NCBI GenBank assembly: GCA_900317055.1
Contig: ONFF01000005.1
Location: 124,001 to 188,000, forward strand
Origin: an uncultured Bacteroidales bacterium
GTDB taxonomy: Bacteria > Bacteroidota > Bacteroidia > Bacteroidales > F082
Reading direction: 5' to 3'
Length of the DNA: 64,000 nt
Part shown: positions 26,411-35,833 of the stretch, in pieces
Numbering within the stretch: position 1 is the first letter of the stretch
Layout: the number at the start of each line of letters is the position of its first letter
Made by a program: the position numbers and the translations under genes
Notes under the pieces: model-generated
The model's database searches: none
The model's input: the letters and a program-made list of their open reading frames with translations, nothing else
What the model was told of the DNA's origin: nothing

Positions 26411-28681
26411 TCAGTGGATAACCGAGAATCGTTTCGTCATCGTGCCTTGGTTGGTCCTCACACTGATGGTGTAGATGCCTGAGACAAGGTCGGCCGTATT
26501 GATAACCACACCGTCTTCATTGCAACGCTGCATTTTCACCACCTGACCCATTACATTGCAGATGGTCACCTGTTGCAAACCCTCAGCCTCAACACTCATC
26601 AAAGTGTTGGCAGGATTGGGATAGACACTAAGGCCTGCTTCACCGTTTTCGCTGACCGAGGTCACTTCCACATGGATATAGTCCGTTTCGTCGTCAACCC
26701 AAGCGGGAGTGGATTCGCAATAGCTACGGAAGGCAGTAACCTGATAGTAATAGTCGCCAGCATCCACAATGTCGAGGTATTCGCGCAAGGTCTTGTCGAC
26801 AGTTGCAACCATTTGGTAATCAACTCCATCCTCGCTACGATAGACCTTAAATGACTGAGGCTCACCCTCGTAATCCCAAGAAAGCAAAGTGCCGAAGCCT
26901 TCGTTGGTCCACTGGTATTCGCCAGTGAGGTTGGTCGGAGGCTGGCAGCCTGCACAATCATTGTTGCCCGTATAAAGCGTAGCAGGAACCTGATTGGAAT
27001 TGCCAGTGAAAGTGTACACTGAACTATTGGATGAATCTTTGATATTGATGGTCATGTTAGTAACAGCCGTATTGGGTGCCACCCAAGTGAAGGTGACATC
27101 GCCTTCAGGCATGGCAATTTGTTGGCTGATAGGCGTCGAGCCAGTCATAGTGACTTCCTGAATGACCGAGCCAAACCTGTTCTTCACCTGAATCTTACCG
27201 CCGTTCCATCCTTGGAAGTTGGTAGTTTGCCCAACGACCTTCCAAGTACATGTGGGACCATACTGATACCTGAACTCAGCTGCACGACCTTTGGCGCCGT
27301 TGGACACGAAATAGATGCGATAGGTGTAGCAATCGTAATCCGGCACATTGTCCTCAAAAGTCATGACCTCACCCGGAGTCACATTGGCTTGGCTAAAGAT
27401 TTCCTGATCATTACGAAGCAGAACAACTTGCTCAATGTTTTCCAAAGTAGATCCATCTAATGATGTAGTAGGATTGGTCCAGCTGACCACACCCACATTT
27501 GAATGGGCATTTTCCGCGACAACTTCAAGGTCGGTGACAGCGGGAATGAGTCCGTCGTAGACATAATCGGGAATCATGTCAATGATGACGCCTTGGTAAT
27601 CGTTGAAGTTGCCTGAATAGGTATTCAGAGCGTCAATAGCAAAATAGTTGTTGTTGAATCCGCTCCAACCCCAGTTGAAATAGAACTTGCGATCGCTCTC
27701 ACGATAGCCGCAGCAAACAAATGCGTGACCCGAATTGCCTTCGGCTCCTGAATAATACATGGGGAAGCCTTCCTGCAAATTGGAAATCAAGATTTCTTCC
27801 CATTCATTTCTGGTATAAAGATCGCGGTCCAGACGATTGGCGTTCTTGGTATAACGGAAATAATTAAAGATGGCATCAGGCACATCCTGCGAATGGGCTC
27901 CCGAGCCTTGAGGACCATATTGCATATCAACAGCCACACCGCAATGGTACATCAACATGGCAATAGCCTGATAGTTGCTGTTGTTCACAATGTTGGGCAT
28001 GTTGTTCCACTGATAGTAAGCATTCTCAAAGTCAACTGTTTGTGTGGCATAGCCTGAAGGAGTATAGCTATGTGAACCTTGACCATGGTCGGGCCAGTTC
28101 CAACGCTTCATCACCATCGACATAGCAGTGGCCACACAGCCAGCGTAAGCACGACCGCCAGGACCGCCTTGACCCGTAGGACAATAGGCGTTGAACGGGC
28201 TGTCTTGGTTCCAATTGGTTGAAATCAAAGGAGCCACATCACCACGAGTGGCGCGTTCGCTTCTGATGACACCGTATCTTCTAATTTGTTCCCATTGCTC
28301 TGCAATCTCAGGTGTAGCCGTCATGTTGTTGGTCACAGCATACTCGATTTGACGGGCATAATGACGGAGATAATAGGCCAAACCGTCAGGGATGTTGTTT
28401 GCATCGAAGCAGCCTTCCTCGCCGAAAGCCAAAATTGGTTGAGCCACGTCATCGGCAGCCATAATCAAGTATCCGCCTTCAAAATTGAAGACATAGAGGG
28501 CATTGGCGCCGTTTTCTGTCGTTTGGGTATAGGCAAGGTCAAGATTAGCCACTTTTTTGGTAGCATTTCCCTGTGCATACTTCAAGCTCAGCTGACGGGC
28601 TGTGTTCACATCAACAGGCGAAGCGATGAGTTGACCTACGAACAAGGCCAACATCAACATAATAGATAGTGTTTTTTTCAT
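26411..28681 (-). CDS. C10-family cysteine protease with T9SS sorting domain (2 of 3)
   Basis: 756 residues. Signal peptide (to about 20), propeptide, catalytic domain with C182 in AYAGCVATAMSMVMKRW and H319 in SGHAFVCCGYRE, and NWGWSGFNN as the Trp/Asn segment. Downstream are a fibronectin-like module, a WNGGKIQVKN unit related to the one in copy 1, and one further beta module, then the sorting domain LSVYPNPANTLMSVEAEG to RFSVIH. It is the shortest of the three. The 39-base gap to copy 3 shows no clear promoter, so the two are probably cotranscribed. Confidence 0.88.
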   Translation of the reverse strand: MKKTLSIMLMLALFVGQLIASPVDVNTARQLSLKYAQGNATKKVANLDLAYTQTTENGANALYVFNFEGGYLIMAADDVAQPILAFGEEGCFDANNIPDGLAYYLRHYARQIEYAVTNNMTATPEIAEQWEQIRRYGVIRSERATRGDVAPLISTNWNQDSPFNAYCPTGQGGPGGRAYAGCVATAMSMVMKRWNWPDHGQGSHSYTPSGYATQTVDFENAYYQWNNMPNIVNNSNYQAIAMLMYHCGVAVDMQYGPQGSGAHSQDVPDAIFNYFRYTKNANRLDRDLYTRNEWEEILISNLQEGFPMYYSGAEGNSGHAFVCCGYRESDRKFYFNWGWSGFNNNYFAIDALNTYSGNFNDYQGVIIDMIPDYVYDGLIPAVTDLEVVAENAHSNVGVVSWTNPTTSLDGSTLENIEQVVLLRNDQEIFSQANVTPGEVMTFEDNVPDYDCYTYRIYFVSNGAKGRAAEFRYQYGPTCTWKVVGQTTNFQGWNGGKIQVKNRFGSVIQEVTMTGSTPISQQIAMPEGDVTFTWVAPNTAVTNMTINIKDSSNSSVYTFTGNSNQVPATLYTGNNDCAGCQPPTNLTGEYQWTNEGFGTLLSWDYEGEPQSFKVYRSEDGVDYQMVATVDKTLREYLDIVDAGDYYYQVTAFRSYCESTPAWVDDETDYIHVEVTSVSENGEAGLSVYPNPANTLMSVEAEGLQQVTICNVMGQVVKMQRCNEDGVVINTADLVSGIYTISVRTNQGTMTKRFSVIH

Positions 28682-28720
28682 TGATTTATTAAAATATTTA
28701 ATTCTTTGATTTTAAATTAT

Positions 28721-31700
28721 TTACATCTTAACAACACGCTGCACAACTGAACCATTGGCAGTAGTAACCTTGACGAAGTAGATGCCGTTTTGCAACTGGC
28801 TCATATCAAGAGTCGCTTGACTGTCTTTGGCAGGCATCTGCATGACACATTGACCTACAAGGTCATACACGCTGACCAATGTCATATCCACAGCTTCAAT
28901 GCTCAGCTGACCAGAAGTAGGATTGGGATAGAGTTTCAAATTCATCTGACACTCATCGACGGAAAGATTGGTGACACGGATGAAATCCTCACCGTTGGCG
29001 TTCATGGCAAACTCTGACTCACATTCCTCATACACAGCTTTCACCTTATAGGATTTGTCGGTTATGTCGATAGAGATAGCCTCTTCATAAAACAGTTCTG
29101 TCAGACCCGTCACATACGTGGTGTCGTTAAGCTGATGATTGATGATGACAACGGTGTAGCTATCTGGCACACGGTCTTCGGGAGCATCCCAAGCAATATG
29201 TGCCATCCCCCACGGTTCTTCCCTACGCAAATTCGACGGAGCCGAGCAGGGCAAGACGGGAGCAGGTATAGTAACACAAGCTTCGTTGGAACTGGTTTCA
29301 AATTCCTCGCCATGGGCAACGATTTGATAGCAATAGGATGCGCCTATCTCCAGATTATCATCCTCAAAAACGACACCAGTCACTTCACCGATCTTCTCGC
29401 CATTACGCATGATATCGTATGCTGTTGCTTGGTAGGCAGGTTTCCAGCGCAGGTTGACCTGATAGGTTCCCTCCTCTTCAACCAACTCGGCTTGCAAATC
29501 CTTGGGCGTATTCGACCAGTCCACATTGATAAAGAACTTATCGCTGTCAAAAAGGTCATTGGCATAGGCAGAAGAGCAGTCAGTAGCTCTGTAATAAGCC
29601 TCAACGACATATTGGTACTCTGTGCCAGGAACAGCACCTTGATCCCTGAAGGTTGTCGTGTTGGCCGAGGTCACCTTGACGCGCTTATATGGCAGGTCGT
29701 CATTCTTGCGATAGGCAATATAACCTGAAACAGAAGTGTTTCCAGTGGCTGACCAGGTCAATTGCAGATAGTCTCCATTATAGTTGAAATAAAAATCTTT
29801 CGGAGGTTCGCAGCCTTCGCCAGAAGTGGCGCAATACTCATTGGAATTGGCTGTCTCACCGCCATTGCAAAGAGCGGTCACATAGTAACAGTGTCCACCA
29901 ATGTCAGTGTTCTCATCAACATAACGAAGCTCATGGGCCATATTGAACAGGAAACCGTCGCGATAGATACAGTAGCCGAACTCGGGATCGTGTTCGCTAT
30001 CCCAGGTAAGGACAATGGTCTGGTTGTTTTCAGGGTCGACTGTAGCCCTCAAATTATAGGGTGATTCGCAAGTATTTTCGTTGCCACAAGAATTGTTCAA
30101 GGTGCGCAGCAATCCTGCCTCCAATTCAGATGACGGTCCATTATATTCATAAACCACCTGATTCTGCGGATCCTTCACCTTAAAGGAGATGTTTCCAATG
30201 GAAGAACTGGGCTCCGTCCAGTAAAGGTTATTGTTGCCAAGAGCCATTTGGAACCTTTGCAACTGGGCAGCCGATGTGTTTGTGGTCAAAAAGTCGATAT
30301 AAGAACCTGCAGCGTTCTGCACTGTAATGCCGCCACCATTCCAACCGTGGAAGTCAGAAGAGGTCATGATGACCGTCCATTCGCAATAGGGACCAAAGAC
30401 AGCCTTGGTATGTGTAGTGCGGCCATAAGAAGACCCATTCACCGCCATAACGGAATAGTCGTACTGGTCGAAGAAAGGCACTTCGTCATCGCATGTCATG
30501 GCTTGGCCGGGCTGAACATTCTCGATCTCGTGAACGATAATGCCATTGCGCAGAACGACAACCTTATCAATATTGGTCAACGGTTCACCTGTCTCAGCCT
30601 TGGTGGGATTGGTCCAAGTGAGATGACCTGTCAACGAGACATCACTATCGATGGTCACTGCAAGATCTTCAGCAGCTTGGGGCATGGCATTGTAAACATA
30701 ATCAGGGACAAAATCCACAACAACGCCTTGGCTACCAGAATATTCGAAATTCTCGCCATCGATGAGGAGGTAATTGTTGGAGGAACCACCCCAACCAAAA
30801 TTGAAGTGGAACAAGCCATCGGCATCGTAACCGTCACAAATGAAGGCGTGTCCACCATCTTCACTATGGCCCGAATAGTACATTGGGATACGTTGGTCGA
30901 TGTTTGACTTCAAAAGGGTAATCCATTCGTCGTAGTTGCCACCTTTTGAAATGAAATACGACTTGTCGGTATAAGAAAAATAACTGCTGATGGCAGCTGG
31001 GACATCCCCTGAATAAGCTCCACTACCGCTCGGTTCATAATTCATGTCGACCGAAACGCCGCAATGGTACATCAATGTCGCAACAGCCTCTCTCTCCTCC
31101 TGACTCGAACCATTGCCATAATAATCAATCATATTCGCCCAATCGTATGTGGTAGCTCCGAAATTGGCATACTGTTGACCATAAAGAGGTGCGTAATAGC
31201 TATGTTCACCCGTTCCCGTCACCGGCCATTCCCAATACTTCATGAGTTGCGCCATGGCAGTAGCCACACAGCCTGACGGACATCCGTTCGGAACATACAT
31301 ATTGAATGGCGAACCTTGGTCCCAACGCTGTTGAACTAAAGGCTCAACAACGGGAAGGCCTTTGTTGGCTTGCAAGTAACCGTATGCTTCAAGGTTCTTC
31401 CAACGGGAGACGATGTCGCTCGAAACGGGACGGCCTTGTTCAACCACAGTGACAATACCTCTCGAGAGCTCATCAAGCATGAAGTGCAGACCATCGGGAG
31501 CGTTTTCATAAACGAAATTGCCTTGGTCGGAATAGCCGAGAATGGGTGAAAAGCTGTCGTCGGCAGCCACAATCACATAACCTCCATCGAAGTTGAAGAC
31601 ATACAGGGTCGCCATTCCGTTGTCAGCATATTGTGTGTAAGCAAGTTGCAGGTCCTGCACCGCTTTTTTGGCAAACAAAGCCTTATGCTGGACGAAATTC

Positions 31701-31798
31701 AGTCCCAAGCGTTCCGCCTTAGCCACATCAACGGGCTTGGCTTGAAGTGTTGTGATGCCCAAAAGCAGGGCAAGGATAACGAGTAGATTTCTTCTCAT
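28721..31798 (-). CDS. C10-family cysteine protease with T9SS sorting domain (3 of 3)
   Basis: 1025 residues, the longest copy. Signal peptide to about 20, Spi-like propeptide, catalytic C177 in CPSGCVATAMAQLMKYW and H317 in GGHAFICDGYD, then FNFGWGGSSNN. The C-terminal half has at least two more fibronectin-type units than copy 2 (for example LRWKPAYQATAYDIMRNG), ending in NLKLYPNPTSGQLSIEA and a type A sorting signal. Catalytic residues are intact in all three, so the array is likely functional, with specificity differing through the appended modules. Confidence 0.88.
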   Translation of the reverse strand: MRRNLLVILALLLGITTLQAKPVDVAKAERLGLNFVQHKALFAKKAVQDLQLAYTQYADNGMATLYVFNFDGGYVIVAADDSFSPILGYSDQGNFVYENAPDGLHFMLDELSRGIVTVVEQGRPVSSDIVSRWKNLEAYGYLQANKGLPVVEPLVQQRWDQGSPFNMYVPNGCPSGCVATAMAQLMKYWEWPVTGTGEHSYYAPLYGQQYANFGATTYDWANMIDYYGNGSSQEEREAVATLMYHCGVSVDMNYEPSGSGAYSGDVPAAISSYFSYTDKSYFISKGGNYDEWITLLKSNIDQRIPMYYSGHSEDGGHAFICDGYDADGLFHFNFGWGGSSNNYLLIDGENFEYSGSQGVVVDFVPDYVYNAMPQAAEDLAVTIDSDVSLTGHLTWTNPTKAETGEPLTNIDKVVVLRNGIIVHEIENVQPGQAMTCDDEVPFFDQYDYSVMAVNGSSYGRTTHTKAVFGPYCEWTVIMTSSDFHGWNGGGITVQNAAGSYIDFLTTNTSAAQLQRFQMALGNNNLYWTEPSSSIGNISFKVKDPQNQVVYEYNGPSSELEAGLLRTLNNSCGNENTCESPYNLRATVDPENNQTIVLTWDSEHDPEFGYCIYRDGFLFNMAHELRYVDENTDIGGHCYYVTALCNGGETANSNEYCATSGEGCEPPKDFYFNYNGDYLQLTWSATGNTSVSGYIAYRKNDDLPYKRVKVTSANTTTFRDQGAVPGTEYQYVVEAYYRATDCSSAYANDLFDSDKFFINVDWSNTPKDLQAELVEEEGTYQVNLRWKPAYQATAYDIMRNGEKIGEVTGVVFEDDNLEIGASYCYQIVAHGEEFETSSNEACVTIPAPVLPCSAPSNLRREEPWGMAHIAWDAPEDRVPDSYTVVIINHQLNDTTYVTGLTELFYEEAISIDITDKSYKVKAVYEECESEFAMNANGEDFIRVTNLSVDECQMNLKLYPNPTSGQLSIEAVDMTLVSVYDLVGQCVMQMPAKDSQATLDMSQLQNGIYFVKVTTANGSVVQRVVKM

Positions 31799-31836
31799 AG
31801 TCTATGATTTTTGCGAATTAATTCAGTTTAAAGCGG

Positions 31837-31844
31837 CAAATATA
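31837..31844 (-). promoter_or_regulatory. -7 box of C10 protease 3
   Basis: CAAATATA reads TATATTTG on the minus strand, 39 bases before the ATG. No upstream TTTG is visible at 19-21 bases. Confidence 0.5.
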
Positions 31845-31851
31845 CACATTT

Positions 31852-33114
31852 TCAGGTTTTCTGCTCTTTTTTCTTTGCCGCAGGGAACAAAATGTTGTTC
31901 AAAATGAGGCGATAACCCGGTGAATTGGGGTGCATGTCAAGCTCTGTGGGCGGGTCGCCAACAATATGCTGGTAGTCCTCGGGGTCGTGGCCGCCAAGGA
32001 AGGTCCAGAATCCGTTGCCAAAATTGCCGTGGATGTAACGGTCCTCGTTCAAGGCACCATTATCGCCCAAGACAACCACTGACGGCTTCACATAGTTCTT
32101 GTTGAAAGCCGTAGTCTGACCCATGAAACCTTTCACCAGCTTTTCGTGGCATTGGGTGAGCATGGTCGGCACAGGATCCCATTTGGCCGAGAAGTCGAAG
32201 AGCAGGAAATAGTCGTTCTGCTCGTTCACCAGACGCGATCGGCCTTGGGTGACATCAATATTGGAGACTTCGTATTCCTGTGGATTGATCGAAACCGAAA
32301 AGTCAGTGAAAGCGAAACAGTTTTCGTAGTTCAAGCGTTGCGGGTCGCCGCTGCGGATGGGGTCGCCGTCGAACATATAGTCGCAGATGTCGAGGCCGTC
32401 GGCGGCGAGGGCAATATCGAAGCTGTCGGGTGCTGAGCACATGGAGAACATGTAACCGCCACCTGCCACAAACTCACGGATTTTCTTCACTACTGCAAGC
32501 TTCAACTGAGAAACCTTGCTGAAACCCCAGCGTTGCGCAGTGGCTTCCTGCATCCGCACATCCTCCTGATACCATGGGTAGTTGCGATAGCGTGCCCAGA
32601 ACTTGCCGTATTGTCCCGTGAAGTCTTCGTGGTGAAGGTGGAGCCAGTCGTAGGTGGGCAGCACGCCCTGCAGCACCTCGTCATCGTAGACCACATCGTA
32701 AGGAATCTCGGCGTAGGTCAGCACGAGGGTGACGGCATCATCCCAAGGCAAGTTGTTCTTAGGTGCATAGACCGCGATACGTGGCACCTTTTGGAGTTTC
32801 ATTTCGTCCATGTTGACGCCTGGGTCGGCGATTTCGGCGAGGATGGCGTCGGCTTGCGCGTCGGCGATGACATTGTACGAAACATTGCGCATCTTACACT
32901 CACGCTCAAACATCTCGTGATAAGGAATGAGATAACTCCCTCCCCTATAGTTCAGTAGCCAGCTGATCTCCACCTCGCGTTGCAGCACCCAATAGGCCAC
33001 GCCGTAGGCTTTCAGGTGGTTGGTCTGTGTGTTGTCCATGGGGATGAGGAGGTAGGCCGCCCGAGAAGGCATAGCCAAGACCAAAAACAGAAGGATAAGA
33101 TATAGTTTGCGCAT
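31852..33114 (-). CDS. Conserved secreted protein, often mislabelled asparagine synthetase B
   Basis: 420 residues with a signal peptide (MRKLYLILL..MPSRAA). GVAYWVLQREVEISWLLNYR and FVAGGGYMFSMCSAPDSFD recall the elbow around a class I amidotransferase-like cysteine. The family in Bacteroidota is commonly named asparagine synthetase B, but an exported protein without the N-terminal Cys glutaminase or the PP-loop SGGxDS motif cannot be that enzyme. Likely envelope-located; true function unknown. It lies directly downstream of the accessory island and upstream of the protease array, on the same strand. Confidence 0.7.
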   Translation of the reverse strand: MRKLYLILLFLVLAMPSRAAYLLIPMDNTQTNHLKAYGVAYWVLQREVEISWLLNYRGGSYLIPYHEMFERECKMRNVSYNVIADAQADAILAEIADPGVNMDEMKLQKVPRIAVYAPKNNLPWDDAVTLVLTYAEIPYDVVYDDEVLQGVLPTYDWLHLHHEDFTGQYGKFWARYRNYPWYQEDVRMQEATAQRWGFSKVSQLKLAVVKKIREFVAGGGYMFSMCSAPDSFDIALAADGLDICDYMFDGDPIRSGDPQRLNYENCFAFTDFSVSINPQEYEVSNIDVTQGRSRLVNEQNDYFLLFDFSAKWDPVPTMLTQCHEKLVKGFMGQTTAFNKNYVKPSVVVLGDNGALNEDRYIHGNFGNGFWTFLGGHDPEDYQHIVGDPPTELDMHPNSPGYRLILNNILFPAAKKKEQKT

Positions 33115-33218
33115 GGCGGGATACTCCTAAATTAATAGGGCGCAAAAATAAGAAAAAAGTGGGATTGTATCCTACTTTTGAAATATTGAAGATTATTCAA
33201 GTGCGAAAGAGTAAGTCC

Positions 33219-33262
33219 TCACGCCGCAAGAGCCAAAGTCTCCTGCTGCTGGACTTTGATGG
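33219..33262 (-). pseudogene. Remnant of the 3' end of a 74-aa family gene
   Basis: Read on the minus strand this gives KVQQQETLALAA followed by TGA, nearly identical to the last residues (KVQQQEPLALAA) of the intact small gene at 34672-34896. Only the last 14 or so codons remain. It sits just beyond repeat R1 copy 1. Confidence 0.75.
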
Positions 33263-33276
33263 CGTAAAGGTTTAAA

Positions 33277-33363
33277 AACGGCATCCCAAGACCTTTTTAC
33301 TACAGGATAAGAAGGATGTCTGCCAGCCTCCGGCCCATAAAGAGGCTATCTACGGCTGGTTCT
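33277..33363. repeat. Dispersed 87-bp repeat R1, copy 1
   Basis: Shares about 85 percent identity by eye with 35834-35921. It contains CATCCCAAGACCTTTTTAC, then CCAGCC and GGCTGG as a 6-bp inverted pair near its other end. It starts 17 bases past the stop of the sigma-like gene. The 265-base gap here holds this copy and the gene remnant, and nothing else recognisable. Confidence 0.85.
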
Positions 33364-33380
33364 GTTGTTGAGTCTTGGAA

Positions 33381-34553
33381 TTATTCGTCTACTGCAATTC
33401 CAGCTTCTCCAAAACCATTGCCATCGATCAAGCAATTTACCTCAATTTGTGGATAATACTGCCTAAGAGCATACAGCAAAGGCTCGCTCATGCTACTCTC
33501 GGCATGAAATAGAAGGTTATTAGCAGCCACACGTCTCATTTTCGTAATGTTGCCCTCATAATAGGCCGATCCGACCATCTTCTTGAAAAGGATGTCGAAA
33601 GGCACGTACATCCCGCCCATACCATCATCAGGAACGCCGTACTTTTCGGCCAAAACCTGCATGTCATGTTCTACTTTGTCGAGTTCGGCAGGATCTCCTT
33701 GGAGACAATAATCACTCTCAACGACCTCACATTCAACATCGCTTCCTTCTTTGGGGTCGTAATCATCCCATCCTGCAAGGTCGTATAGTTCTTTCGCCTG
33801 TTTTTTGTCGACGAAGACACCATGCTCCTCGTCGCCAGATGCATAACGGTAAGCCAGATAAAAAGCTGCATCTTTATCGCCTTTTTGAACCATTTCCCAA
33901 AGACGGTCAATATCGTTCAAGGCATCAGTAGCAGGCACATCGCCTCGGTCGCTGAGCTCTTGAAGAACGGGAAGGATGTCGTCGTCAGAAAAGCCACTCG
34001 TTTCGTGCCAAAAAGCATTCAGGTCTTCAATATTGGCTTCTTTTGCCCCATTGCAGATTTGTTTAAGGATTTCCTTTTCTTCGGCGGCGGGTTCTGCAAC
34101 TAACAATTCGCTGCGTTCCACAGACACTATTTCTCCAGTGTCCTCGTTTTCAAAATCATCCATCCAGAAACGGTATCTCTTTCTCTGGAGTTCGGCGAAT
34201 TGCTCAACAAGATTGTGGATTTGTTCTTTTACGGCTTCTTCCAAACACTGCCGCATCACCGAAACAGCGTGCTTTTTGAAGCCAATATTGCTTTCGAAGT
34301 CGTAGGTCATTGTGGCCTTTTTCACGCCTTCGATACCGATAGAAATCAGTTCTTCCAATGTCAGTCCACGATTTTGGTACTGTACCGCCAAGGCAACCAC
34401 AAACCTCATGTTCGATTGGCACAGTTGTTCCATCTCGTCGCATTCAAAGCCTTTTTCACGAATGGCTTTGAGCAGTTCCAATTCCTGGTCTGCACTCAAT
34501 AGAGGTGCGTGGCCAATCTCTTGCAGGAATTTGTCTAGGTTTTCGATTTTCAT
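33381..34553 (-). CDS. Sigma-70 region 1.2/2 protein with Sel1-like C-terminus, lacking region 4
   Basis: 390 residues from ATG 34553 (MKIENLDKFLQEIGHAPLL). Residues 1-34 match region 1.2 and about 40-110 match region 2: NMRFVVALAVQYQNRGLTLE, ELISIGIEGVKKA, then YDFESNIGFKKHAVSVMRQC. There is no region 3 or 4. Residues about 195-390 instead form an acidic part with a Sel1/TPR-like unit (DAAFYLAYRYASGDEEHGVF, KKQAKELYDLAG). Region 2 binds the beta' clamp helices and melts the -10 element, so the protein may bind RNA polymerase without contacting a -35 box. Regulatory role is inferred. Confidence 0.7.
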   Translation of the reverse strand: MKIENLDKFLQEIGHAPLLSADQELELLKAIREKGFECDEMEQLCQSNMRFVVALAVQYQNRGLTLEELISIGIEGVKKATMTYDFESNIGFKKHAVSVMRQCLEEAVKEQIHNLVEQFAELQRKRYRFWMDDFENEDTGEIVSVERSELLVAEPAAEEKEILKQICNGAKEANIEDLNAFWHETSGFSDDDILPVLQELSDRGDVPATDALNDIDRLWEMVQKGDKDAAFYLAYRYASGDEEHGVFVDKKQAKELYDLAGWDDYDPKEGSDVECEVVESDYCLQGDPAELDKVEHDMQVLAEKYGVPDDGMGGMYVPFDILFKKMVGSAYYEGNITKMRRVAANNLLFHAESSMSEPLLYALRQYYPQIEVNCLIDGNGFGEAGIAVDE

Positions 34554-34671
34554 AGTTTTTCCAGTTTTATCGTTGTTTTTGAAAAGTTGATTATTGATGC
34601 GTTTCAAAGGGCGTTGTTTTAATACTATAGAAAGGTTTATACAATTTTTAAACCTCAGACGAAACAAAAAC

Positions 34672-34896
34672 TCAGGCAGCAAGAGCCAAAGGCTCCTGCT
34701 GCTGGACTTTGGTGAGGTGGTTGGTTTTGATGAAGTCTTTGATGAACTTTTCCAGTTCTTTGGGTTTGAGTCCAAAGAGTGTGATGATGAAGAGATTGTT
34801 TTCTTCGGTGATGGTGTTGTGGATTTTGTTTTTCTTGATGAAACGACGGATTTGTGTGAATTGCTTTTCTGAGGAGGTTTTGATGGTTGTGTTCAT
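34672..34896 (-). CDS. Small basic protein of unknown function (74 aa)
   Basis: 74 residues: KQFTQIRRFIKKNKI and LFGLKPKELEKFIKDFIKTN are amphipathic lysine-rich helices, and the tail is KVQQQEPLALAA. No known family. The tail exists as a second, orphaned copy at 33219-33262, so the gene has been duplicated and lost locally. A member of the island promoter family lies at 34926-34957. Confidence 0.6.
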   Translation of the reverse strand: MNTTIKTSSEKQFTQIRRFIKKNKIHNTITEENNLFIITLFGLKPKELEKFIKDFIKTNHLTKVQQQEPLALAA

Positions 34897-34925
34897 AAGG
34901 ATGTTGTTTTAAGGGGTTAGGCCTT

Positions 34926-34957
34926 AAAATAGTTCTTTTTTGCCGAAAATTTGAAGA
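34926..34957 (-). promoter_or_regulatory. Island promoter family, degenerate copy
   Basis: Minus strand: TTCA in place of TTTG, then AATTTTCGGCAAAAAAG and CTATTTTAA in place of CTATATTTG. Spacing is the same 20 bases as the stronger copies. 30 bases before the 74-aa gene. Confidence 0.5.
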
Positions 34958-34986
34958 TTGGGGCAAAAATATTTTTCAAAACAGTT

Positions 34987-35751
34987 TTATTCGAACTCTT
35001 GAATCGTCTCAAAACCGCACCATGGCTCGGCTTTTTCGAAGGCTTGACAGCTGCCCTTTGGCACAAAGAGCCGGTCGTTCCAATTTGCGGGCCAGCCCGT
35101 CGACTCGTCGTCGAGCATCTCCACCTGGCATTGGGCAGGGTCGGTGAAATGGACGTAGATGTCCCTTCCCTCGTAGGGGCCGTCATCGAAGGCCAAGCCA
35201 AGCTTGCGCAAAGAGGCTGGCAGGTGAACCTCTGTGAGGCTGGTGCATTCGTCGAAAGCCCCGCTGCCAATCTCTATTACCGAGTCAGGGATGACAACTT
35301 TGGTCAGGTTGGCGCAGGCGCAGAAGGCTTCCTTGCCGATTTTCTTGACCGAATTAGGGACAACGACTTCTTCCAGTTCTTCGCAGCAGCAGAATGCCTG
35401 CTCGCCGATTTCAGTCACCATATCCGGGATGGCTTCGCCCGCAGTACCATGTACTAATACGTTGCCTTCAATAACCATCTCTTTGGCTTCTTCAGCAACT
35501 GCATCCCAGTGTGCCATCATGGCTTCGAAATCGGCATGGGCTTGCGCTGTCCGTTGCTTCTTGATACGCATAGCTTTAGGCCAAACGAACGGCAAAATGA
35601 AAGGCCAGAAAAGGACACACCAAACGCTCCATTTTTCAGAGGATTCACTGCCGTATTTGGCATCGAAATAGTTTCTGTTCATCCAAAGGACGATGAAAAC
35701 GCCGCCGATGATATAGGCGGCAATAATGAGGGCAAAAAGATAATCGTTCAT
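34987..35751 (-). CDS. BspA-type leucine-rich repeat protein with N-terminal membrane anchor
   Basis: 254 residues. Two hydrophobic segments near the N-terminus (about 5-24 and 43-58), a basic linker, then LRR_5 units: VTEIGEQAFCCCEELEEVVV, SVKKIGKEAFCACANL and SVIEIGSGAFDECTSL. The C-terminus FVPKGSCQAFEKAEPWCGF is a recurring ending in this family. BspA-like repeats mediate binding to proteins or surfaces; here the anchor suggests an inner-membrane or envelope place. A damaged relative lies at 44796-45078 and a tail fragment at 43269-43303. Confidence 0.75.
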   Translation of the reverse strand: MNDYLFALIIAAYIIGGVFIVLWMNRNYFDAKYGSESSEKWSVWCVLFWPFILPFVWPKAMRIKKQRTAQAHADFEAMMAHWDAVAEEAKEMVIEGNVLVHGTAGEAIPDMVTEIGEQAFCCCEELEEVVVPNSVKKIGKEAFCACANLTKVVIPDSVIEIGSGAFDECTSLTEVHLPASLRKLGLAFDDGPYEGRDIYVHFTDPAQCQVEMLDDESTGWPANWNDRLFVPKGSCQAFEKAEPWCGFETIQEFE

Positions 35752-35778
35752 ATTGATGCTGTTTTAGTTGAAAACAGC

Positions 35779-35810
35779 ATAATATAATACGATTAGCCCG
35801 AAAATTTGTA
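35779..35810 (-). promoter_or_regulatory. Island promoter family, degenerate copy
   Basis: Minus strand TACA, then AATTTTCGGGC, and TATATTAT as the -7 equivalent with 20-base spacing. 28 bases before the leucine-rich repeat gene. Confidence 0.45.
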
Positions 35811-35833
35811 AATCGGGGTAGAAAAAGTTTAAT

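Noticed and set aside
31852-33114. Asparagine synthetase B
   Set aside because: Signal peptide present, and neither the Cys2 glutaminase start nor the PP-loop motif is found.
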